Assembly (NCBI GenBank): GCA_020849075.1
Contig: JADLGZ010000030.1
Span: forward strand, 1 to 20,854
Direction: 5' to 3'
Length of the DNA: 20,854 bases
Source: Fimbriimonadaceae bacterium
GTDB lineage: Bacteria; Armatimonadota; Fimbriimonadia; Fimbriimonadales; Fimbriimonadaceae
In this document: piece by piece, positions 15,462 to 20,854 of the stretch
Layout of the letters: every line of letters begins with the position of its first letter
How positions within the stretch are numbered: the stretch's first letter is position 1
Notes under the pieces: generated by a model
Databases searched by the model: none
What the model was told of the DNA's origin: nothing
The model's input: the letters and a program-made list of their open reading frames with translations, nothing else
Translations under genes and position numbers: made by a program

Positions 15462-16627
15462 CGCACACCTCCGCTGTCGAGAATCTGGATCGCTGCTCCG
15501 CTCTCCCGAAGCCTCTGGATATAGGATGGGTCGGCGGCGCTAGTTGCGCGTGCGGCGGGAGCAAATGCCTCGGCCCGATATACGAAGGCTTGCACGGAGT
15601 GTGCTTCGGTTTGACGTAGGGCACTGGGCAGGTCTGGATCCTGCACGCTCAAAAACAGATAGATGCGTCCGGGGCCGTCCGGGTCTGTCAGCGCATGGTT
15701 GAGCTCGGCCGCTAGCGACGGACCGTCGGCTCGAAGTTCGGCAAGGGCATCCAAGAAAGGCAACAAAGGGTTGTTCGGTGAGACGAAATCAGTGGGAATA
15801 CTGAGTTGGATATGGCTACATCTGGGTAGGAGCTGCTCGATCAGAAACGCGGCATGTCCGCACATCTGATCTAGGGAGGAATGTTGCTCGCCTAGGTCAG
15901 TCCCGGGTGCCCGCTGGATGAGGACGGTCGCTCTTGAGCCAGCTTGAGATTCAAAGTCTCGAACCATGAGGCGGCTCGTCCTCGCCGTGCTGGGCCAGTG
16001 GATGTGCCGCACTTGGTCGCCCAATGCAAACTCCCGCACCCCACGCGCATCCAGACTGTTCGCCGAGTTACGTTGCGTGGTGGTGTCATCGTAGCCGGCG
16101 CCATGAAGCAGGGTCAGATTGAGCTCGAACGGGATAGGCGCGGGCAAGATTTTCATTTCTGTCTGGCCCGCCGGGTGAAGAAGTTCTGCGGAACTCAGAC
16201 CGAGCGCATCGGTCCCCTGGACGCTCACATCGGACCACTTAAACAATCCGCGTCGGAGTGGACGGATCTGGTACTGAACCTGAACTGGTTGCTGATAGCT
16301 TGGGGCCACGGGCACGGGAAAGCGGACCCAATCTTTGACCATTCGGTTCGGCAATTGATCCTCGATGAGTAGCAGAGGGCGAGTAAAACGGCTCTCGCTT
16401 TCAACCGCCAGAGAGACCGTGACGGGTTCCCCAATGACCGACATGGCCGGTGCGGTACGGGTGAACTTGAGAGACCGAACCGCGAACCGTGCTTGAAGCT
16501 TAGCGGCAACGATCGTTCCGATCATGGCGGTCGCCATGTAGAAGAGGGCGGGCGAATTGACAAACACCGCCACCACCGCCAGAAAGAAACTGGCGAAGAT
16601 CAGCGTTAGGCTGGCAGTGTTCCTCAC
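15458..16627 (-). CDS. DUF58 domain membrane protein
   Basis: A 389-residue protein starting with GTG at 16627. Two membrane helices lie at about 6-24 and 28-44. A beta-rich region follows (FTRTAPAMSVIGEPVTVSLAV), then YQIRPLRRGLFKW and the DUF58 signature DARGVREFALGDQVRHIHWP at 193-212 followed by TARTSRLMVRDFE. The C-terminal half resembles a von Willebrand A-like domain. DUF58 proteins are partners of MoxR ATPases and TgpA-type transglutaminases in envelope or complex-assembly roles that are poorly defined. It lies nine bases after moxR and overlaps the transglutaminase gene. Confidence 0.92.
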   Translation of the reverse strand: MRNTASLTLIFASFFLAVVAVFVNSPALFYMATAMIGTIVAAKLQARFAVRSLKFTRTAPAMSVIGEPVTVSLAVESESRFTRPLLLIEDQLPNRMVKDWVRFPVPVAPSYQQPVQVQYQIRPLRRGLFKWSDVSVQGTDALGLSSAELLHPAGQTEMKILPAPIPFELNLTLLHGAGYDDTTTQRNSANSLDARGVREFALGDQVRHIHWPSTARTSRLMVRDFESQAGSRATVLIQRAPGTDLGEQHSSLDQMCGHAAFLIEQLLPRCSHIQLSIPTDFVSPNNPLLPFLDALAELRADGPSLAAELNHALTDPDGPGRIYLFLSVQDPDLPSALRQTEAHSVQAFVYRAEAFAPAARATSAADPSYIQRLRESGAAIQILDSGGVR

Positions 16628-16636
16628 GGTTTCAGT

Positions 16637-17587
16637 TTAGCGAACGGGAAGGGGAGTGGGCACTGAATTGAGCACGCTGGCGATGATATCGTTCGCCGCG
16701 TCGCCTCGACTTCGCGTTTCGCCAAGCGGAATGATGCGATGGGCGAGGATCATGGTCGCAACGGCCTTGACGTCATCGGGGACTACGAAGTCCATCCCTT
16801 GCAAGGCAGCGTGGGCCTGCGCCGCATGCTGTAGGTGCAGGGAAGCCCGGGGGGATGCCCCCAGCCCAACGTGGCTGTGCTCGCGGGTTGCCCGGACCAA
16901 GGAAACGATGTAGTCTTGAAGTTTGCTGTCTACGTGGACCGATCGAACGGCGCGCTGGGCTTCTAGGAGTTCCGAGGTCTGGGCGATGGCTTCCAGATAG
17001 TCAACGGGGCGGGTCTCACGCTGTTGCTCCAGCATCTGAGTTTCGGCCTCGCGGTCGGGGTAACCCAACGAGATCCGCCCGAAGAACCGATCCATTTGGG
17101 CTTCCGGAAGGGGGTAAGTCCCGCTCATTTCAACATTGTTCTGGGTAGCGATTACCATAAAGGGATGAGGCAAGGGGCGTTCCTCGCCGTCTGCCGTAAC
17201 CGTCCGCTCTTCCATGGCCTCCAAGAGGGCGCTTTGCGTCTTTGGGGTGGCTCGATTGATTTCGTCGGCGAGCAAAATATTGGCAAATACTGGCCCAGGG
17301 CGAAACTCAAACGTCAACTCCTTCTGATTGTAGATTGGGCTTCCGGTAACGTCGGCGGGTAGGAGATCGGGGGTGAATTGGATGCGCGAGAAGCTCCCGC
17401 CAATGGACTTGGCAAGAGCTTTGGCTAGGGTCGTTTTGCCGACGCCTGGCACATCTTCGATCAGCAAATGCCCCTCGCAAAGCAGGATGAGGACAGCATC
17501 GCGGGTCGCCAAATGTTTTCCGCTAATGACCTGATCCAATTGTGAAATGATCGCTTGGGCAAATTGAGCAACAGAGGAGGTTTCCAT
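16637..17587 (-). CDS. MoxR family AAA+ ATPase
   Basis: A 316-residue ATPase of the MoxR group, chaperone-like proteins that activate or assemble partner complexes. Walker A is GVGKTT (48-53, in EDVPGVGKTTLAKALA), Walker B is LLADEINRA (105-113), the sensor-1 asparagine lies in VIATQNNVE (145-153), and the typical YPLPEAQMDRF (158-168) follows. The C-terminal lid contains LGASPRASLHLQHAAQAHAAL and FVVPDDVKAVATMILAHRI. It is first in the minus-strand operon moxR, DUF58, transglutaminase, holA, esterase, so it probably acts on the DUF58 or transglutaminase protein. The ATG at 17587 lacks a strong ribosome-binding site. Confidence 0.95.
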   Translation of the reverse strand: METSSVAQFAQAIISQLDQVISGKHLATRDAVLILLCEGHLLIEDVPGVGKTTLAKALAKSIGGSFSRIQFTPDLLPADVTGSPIYNQKELTFEFRPGPVFANILLADEINRATPKTQSALLEAMEERTVTADGEERPLPHPFMVIATQNNVEMSGTYPLPEAQMDRFFGRISLGYPDREAETQMLEQQRETRPVDYLEAIAQTSELLEAQRAVRSVHVDSKLQDYIVSLVRATREHSHVGLGASPRASLHLQHAAQAHAALQGMDFVVPDDVKAVATMILAHRIIPLGETRSRGDAANDIIASVLNSVPTPLPVR

Positions 17588-17655
17588 AGATGAAGTAAGC
17601 CTTGGACGTGAATCGCATCAACGAAAGTTGTTCGCTGAATATTGATACGTAAATT

Positions 17656-17684
17656 GGCCGCTGTCAGCTTACGGGACAGCGGCC
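17656..17684 (-). terminator. Hairpin after the secreted-protein gene
   Basis: A perfect 10-bp stem, GGCCGCTGTC paired with GACAGCGGCC, has a 9-base loop. It lies 24 bases past the stop of the 17708 gene. The following minus-strand tract, AATTTACG, is T-poor, so it may be a weak or factor-assisted terminator, but the stem is strong. Confidence 0.7.
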
Positions 17685-17707
17685 ATTCTGGTTTGTTCTA
17701 ACCAGAC

Positions 17708-18985
17708 TTAGTTATCGACGCCGCCGAAGTTGGCGATGACGATGTCAATGTCAGCCGCATCAACTTCGCTACTAACATCAACGTCCGTAGCCGAGACCGC
17801 GCCTGAGCCGAAGTCGGCGATAACCAGATCGAGGTCGGCGGCATCAACTTCTCCAGAGTCATCCGGGTCGCCGTTGTACATGGTCGTATTGCCAAGTGTC
17901 TGGCTACTTCCCGTCAAGGTTAGCGAAACCGTTCGCACGAGGAATGACGATCCTTCAAATGTGAGATCGGCGGCTCCAGACAAACTCGGAGAGAGCGCAA
18001 TATTGAAGGCGGTCAGCGGGCTGTTTGCAGAGATGGTTCCAGAAGCTACCGTTGTTGTCCCTTGCTTGACCTCATAAGAAATGGAGCGGGTGGCGGCAAA
18101 GGTGGAGACGGTATCACTGAGGAATATGTTGCCCGAGAGGCTTTGCGTGGCCGCAGAGCCCATGAGTGAGAAGAAGCGACCGCCCGTTGTAGGGTACACG
18201 TTCGTTGAGGTTCCAGAATTCACGTCGTAAACATTTGCTCCAGTACTGTTGGACCACAAAATATTCCCGTTTGATAATTGATAAACGCCTCGGGCACCGG
18301 CCGCAGGGAAGGAGGAGATTTCAGCTCCAGTGATTGGGTCATGGCGTGCGACCTTGCCACTGGTGAACCAACTAACGAGAATATCGCCATTCGCGGCAAT
18401 GGCCAGCTGCTCCCCAAAACTGTTCGTGTCATTATAATAAGTCCCGGCGGAGGTGCCATCCATGTTGAAGCGGTGGATATCGTCGTTGGGGGAAGCCGAA
18501 GAAGTCAGGAGCGTCCCATTGTGCTCTAGCACGTAAAACGGGCTTGTATTCAAACCGGCTGTTGAGTAGTTTCCGAGGTGATTGCCGCTTGTGTCAAATC
18601 GAACCAGAGTATCGCCCGCTCCAAAAGTGTTACCGTCATTTGCGGCATATACAACTCCATTGATGAGCGTGATTCCGCGGCAATTATCAAGGATTCCGAC
18701 GCCAACGGTTCCAAGCAATGTGCCAGTGCCATCGTAGCGAGAAATCTTGTCGCCCACCTGCTCGCTGACCCAAATCTCGCTGCCGACCGCGATAGCCGAC
18801 ACTGGCGTGGCGTTGGTTGCTGAGGCCAAGCCGAAGAGATTCGAGTTAATTAGACTGCCATCAACAGGGCTGAACGTGACGATGCGGTTGTTGGCCGCGG
18901 CACTATCGGGCATCAAAACCACCGACTGAGCACCGGCGACTCCAGTAAGGCCCACCGCGAGGGAAGTGAGAATAAGGGTTTTCAT
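17708..18985 (-). CDS. Secreted propeller-like protein with dockerin-like C-terminal module
   Basis: A 425-residue exported protein. The signal peptide is MKTLILTSLAVGLTGVAGA, with the mature form starting at QSVV. Residues 20-270 look like repeating beta-propeller blades, with phrases such as RIVTFSPVDGSLINSNLFG, KISRYDGTGTLLGTVGVG, LVRFDTSGNHLGNYST, IHRFNMDGTSAGTYYN and VARHDPITGAEISSFPA, a pattern like NHL or streptogramin-lyase repeats. Residues 281-425 form the same module as in the protein at 8096-9955: RSISYEVKQG, ASGT, then DPDDSGEVDAAD (373-384) and DVDVSSEVDAAD (401-412), each followed by the ID/LD..I..FG pattern. In the second loop the usual Gly is Ser. A TATACT box lies at 19005-19010 on the minus strand, just upstream. 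Function is unknown. Confidence 0.85.
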   Translation of the reverse strand: MKTLILTSLAVGLTGVAGAQSVVLMPDSAAANNRIVTFSPVDGSLINSNLFGLASATNATPVSAIAVGSEIWVSEQVGDKISRYDGTGTLLGTVGVGILDNCRGITLINGVVYAANDGNTFGAGDTLVRFDTSGNHLGNYSTAGLNTSPFYVLEHNGTLLTSSASPNDDIHRFNMDGTSAGTYYNDTNSFGEQLAIAANGDILVSWFTSGKVARHDPITGAEISSFPAAGARGVYQLSNGNILWSNSTGANVYDVNSGTSTNVYPTTGGRFFSLMGSAATQSLSGNIFLSDTVSTFAATRSISYEVKQGTTTVASGTISANSPLTAFNIALSPSLSGAADLTFEGSSFLVRTVSLTLTGSSQTLGNTTMYNGDPDDSGEVDAADLDLVIADFGSGAVSATDVDVSSEVDAADIDIVIANFGGVDN

Positions 18986-19058
18986 AAGTTAAGCACCAGA
19001 CTTTAGTATACAGAGAGTTTCCAAAAAGTGGCTACCTAATGGAGTCATACTCTCCATC

Positions 19059-20075
19059 GTGGCGAGTTGTGTAATCGGAGTTGATCTTGGCGGCACGAAT
19101 GTCCGTGCCCAGGCTATCTATCCCGACGGTTCCCCGGCTGGCGAGTACAAGAAGAACCCCTCCCTCGCCCAGCAAGGCACCGAGGCGATCATCGACGCCG
19201 TCGCCAATACGATCCGCGAGGCCATCGCCGTCGCGCAGGGCGAGGTCACCGCGATTGGGCTCGCCGTGCCGGGGCATATTGATGACGAAGCCGGTCTCGT
19301 CCGCTGGGCGCCCAACTTTGGCCGCGAGGTGGGCGGCGTGTTCATCTCCTGGAAAGATATCCCGCTTAAGAAGCTCATTCAGTCCCAGATCGATCTGCCC
19401 GTCCGCATGGGCAATGATGCCAACCTCGCCGCCCTCGGCGAGTATCGCTATGGCGTCGGCGAAAACCTTTGTAAATGCCTTGTCTTGATCACGATCGGTA
19501 CCGGCATCGGCGGCGGCGTGGTCATGGCGCCGTCCTCGGTGATGGGGAAGGCCGATGGCCCGCTAGTCCTCATCGGCAGCAATGCCGGCGGGGCCGAACT
19601 CGGCCACGTGATCATCCAGGCGGGTGGCCTCGACGCCTCCGCCGGCACCTATGGCTCGCTCGAAGCCTATTGCCAGCGCGATGGCATCGTCCGGCGCGCG
19701 CAGTACAAGCTCCAGCGCACCGCCAGCCCGCGCGATTCCAAGATGTGGTCGCTCGTCGAGGGCAACCTCGGCCGCATCACGCCGCAGATCATCGCCGCCG
19801 CCGCCGAAGCAGGCGACGAGCTCGCCATCGAGACGTTCGAGGAGGTCGGCACCTATCTCGGCGTTGGCGTGGGCTCGTTCATCAATGTCTTCGCGCCCGA
19901 TAAGCTCGCCATCGGCGGTCAAATCGCCAAAGCCGGCCGCTTCCTCATGGATCCTCTGAGAAGGTCAGCCCGCAACACCGCGATCCCGACTCTCTTCGCC
20001 GATTGCGAGATCATGGAAGCCCGCCTTATGGACGACGCCGGGATTCTTGGGGCGGCGGCGCTAGCGAGTCAATAA
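19059..20075 (+). CDS. ROK-family sugar kinase (glucokinase-like) lacking the zinc cysteines
   Basis: A 338-residue kinase that probably phosphorylates glucose or a related sugar with ATP in the cytoplasm. The phosphate-1 motif is VIGVDLGGTNVRA (5-17), the catalytic base Asp120 sits in MGNDANLAALGE (117-128), and the phosphate-2 loop is ITIGTGIGGGVV (144-155). The GGAELGHVII segment (177-186) contains His183, a ROK landmark. The structural zinc motif CxCGxxGCxE normally follows, but here it reads ASAGTYGSLE (193-202), with all three cysteines replaced while the flanking Gly, Leu and Glu remain. The gene starts at GTG and lacks a clear ribosome-binding site. Third positions are visibly richer in G/C than in neighbouring genes (Ala mostly GCC, Leu mostly CTC). 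Substrate is inferred from the family only. Confidence 0.86.
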   Translation: MASCVIGVDLGGTNVRAQAIYPDGSPAGEYKKNPSLAQQGTEAIIDAVANTIREAIAVAQGEVTAIGLAVPGHIDDEAGLVRWAPNFGREVGGVFISWKDIPLKKLIQSQIDLPVRMGNDANLAALGEYRYGVGENLCKCLVLITIGTGIGGGVVMAPSSVMGKADGPLVLIGSNAGGAELGHVIIQAGGLDASAGTYGSLEAYCQRDGIVRRAQYKLQRTASPRDSKMWSLVEGNLGRITPQIIAAAAEAGDELAIETFEEVGTYLGVGVGSFINVFAPDKLAIGGQIAKAGRFLMDPLRRSARNTAIPTLFADCEIMEARLMDDAGILGAAALASQ

Positions 20076-20079
20076 AGAG

Positions 20080-20098
20080 CCCCCTCTCCCGCAGGGGG
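20080..20098. repeat. G/C hairpin after the ROK gene
   Basis: CCCCCT (20080-20085) pairs with AGGGGG (20093-20098) over a 7-base loop, 5 bases past the ROK stop. There is no T tract, so it may be a stability element or a small interspersed repeat. The rest of the gap to 20352 holds two copies of GTCTGCAAA (20138 and 20160) and nothing I can call. Confidence 0.4.
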
Positions 20099-20352
20099 TG
20101 ATGGGCGTAGGCCCTTACGCCGCTACGGGTGCTGCAAGTCTGCAAAGCCCTTTTTGTACGTCTGCAAAACTCTAAAACCCAGCGGCAAAGCTCCTTTGCA
20201 CATGATCAAAACGCCAAAGTTCGGAGTTGGGTGGCACTGGTGAAAGGTCGCGACAAGAGTGCCTCTTGCGCAAACTGGTTTCGACCTTACACGAGTGACT
20301 AGCCACCTCATCCTTCCTCCCTACGGCAACTCGGCCCGCTGCCTTCCCCAAA

Positions 20353-20854
20353 ATGGCGAGTTCGAGACCAGACGATGCCCTTCCGAACACGACTGTCGCC
20401 AGAGGCGAAGGAAAGTTCGAGGCCATGCGCCAGCCCAAGCGTGAGGCGAGACCGTGGCCGGAAGATTTCAAGGTTGCCCCAATGACCACCGGGGCAAAAC
20501 TCAAGAGTCACCCTGATTACGTAGCAGCCAAAAGCGGTGACCGTGATGCGGCATTGCGCGTGGTCACCGACTTGGCCAAGCCTGAGAAGCTTCGGGAAAT
20601 GGCGGCAAGGCATCCCGACGCTATCGTCGTAGCGGTCCACGCCGAAGAGGCTTCGGGCTTCAATCAGATTCCTCGAAAGTTCGCTGACTATATCGGCTAC
20701 GTCACGGGTCTCGAAGTGGACCCTTCGATCGTTCAGTCAAACCGTGCAGGGCGAACGGGTCAAGGCGATTGGTACCGGATGGGCAATCGACCCGAGTTTG
20801 ACGGCGAGGTTCAGCCGGGTCGCAAGTACATCATCGTTGACGACGTGGTCGCTC
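20353..20854 (+). CDS. Phosphoribosyltransferase-like protein, 3' end outside the window
   Basis: The frame is open from ATG at 20353 to the window edge, giving 167 codons. A better ribosome-binding stretch (GGAAAG) precedes the internal ATG at 20425, so the true start could be there. After a polar N-terminus come LKSHPDYVAAKSGDRDAAL, then HPDAIVVAVHAEEASGFNQIPRKFADYI and VDPSIVQSNRAGRTGQGDWY. The visible part ends in GRKYIIVDDVVA. The last element matches the PRPP-binding motif of type I phosphoribosyltransferases (four hydrophobic residues, DD, then a short hydrophobic stretch). The substrate is unknown. I have an impression of similar proteins near phage or integrative elements, but no such neighbour is visible here. 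Confidence 0.65.
   Translation, partial: MASSRPDDALPNTTVARGEGKFEAMRQPKREARPWPEDFKVAPMTTGAKLKSHPDYVAAKSGDRDAALRVVTDLAKPEKLREMAARHPDAIVVAVHAEEASGFNQIPRKFADYIGYVTGLEVDPSIVQSNRAGRTGQGDWYRMGNRPEFDGEVQPGRKYIIVDDVVA

Noticed and set aside
19475..19922. Long open frames on both strands inside the ROK gene
   Set aside because: They arise from high GC3. Their products are Arg/Ser/Pro-rich or lack family motifs, whereas the ROK frame has all the kinase landmarks.
20123..20640. Several minus-strand frames near the right edge
   Set aside because: They overlap the PRTase-like gene or the gap before it, have no recognisable motifs, and are not consistent with the neighbouring coding strand.
1..20854. CRISPR array, tRNA/rRNA genes, insertion sequences or att sites
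   Set aside because: I saw no regularly spaced repeats, cloverleaf-like segments, transposase motifs or flanking direct repeats in the window.

Overview
The window reads as about 21 kb of chromosome from a Gram-negative (diderm) bacterium with mid-to-high GC. The best guess is the Armatimonadota, Fimbriimonas-like. This rests on two secreted proteins that end in tandem EF-hand/dockerin-like tails with the pattern D-x-D-x-S-G-E-V-D-A-A-D-I-D..FG, together with a DUF4332 protein and an OmpA-type envelope protein. The lineage is an inference from these features, not a database result. There are no rRNA or tRNA genes, no CRISPR array, no insertion sequence and no transposase.

Layout. (1) 1-1918, plus strand: the end of an unknown upstream gene, then hutI (histidine degradation) and a small four-helix membrane protein. 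(2) 1854-4671, minus strand: a tightly overlapping three-gene operon of an LpxH-like metallophosphoesterase, a CrtO-like membrane protein that appears internally duplicated, and a GT28 (MGDG synthase/UgtP-type) glycosyltransferase. It looks like a lipid or glycolipid pathway. (3) 4808-7790: an unknown polytopic membrane protein, a DinB-fold protein, and a DUF937-TM-OmpA gene followed by a DUF4332 gene and a clear terminator. (4) 7791-10948: a divergent intergenic region with overlapping inverted repeats, a large secreted protein with three related domains and a dockerin-like tail, then a near-consensus promoter driving a DUF1905 gene and a small CxxC thioredoxin-fold gene. After these lies a coding-looking reading frame with no start codon. 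(5) 11165-17587: a single-domain EamA transporter converging on a long minus-strand operon of moxR, DUF58, transglutaminase (TgpA-like), holA and an esterase. (6) 17708-20854: a second secreted protein carrying the same C-terminal module as the first, a ROK-family sugar kinase that lacks the zinc-binding cysteines, and the start of a phosphoribosyltransferase-like gene cut by the window edge.

No classic defence system or other large undescribed system is evident. The observations most worth following are the shared C-terminal module on two otherwise unrelated secreted proteins, the duplicated CrtO-like protein inside a lipid operon, the cysteine-less ROK kinase, the start-less reading frame at 10676-10936, and the phosphoribosyltransferase-like gene at the right edge.
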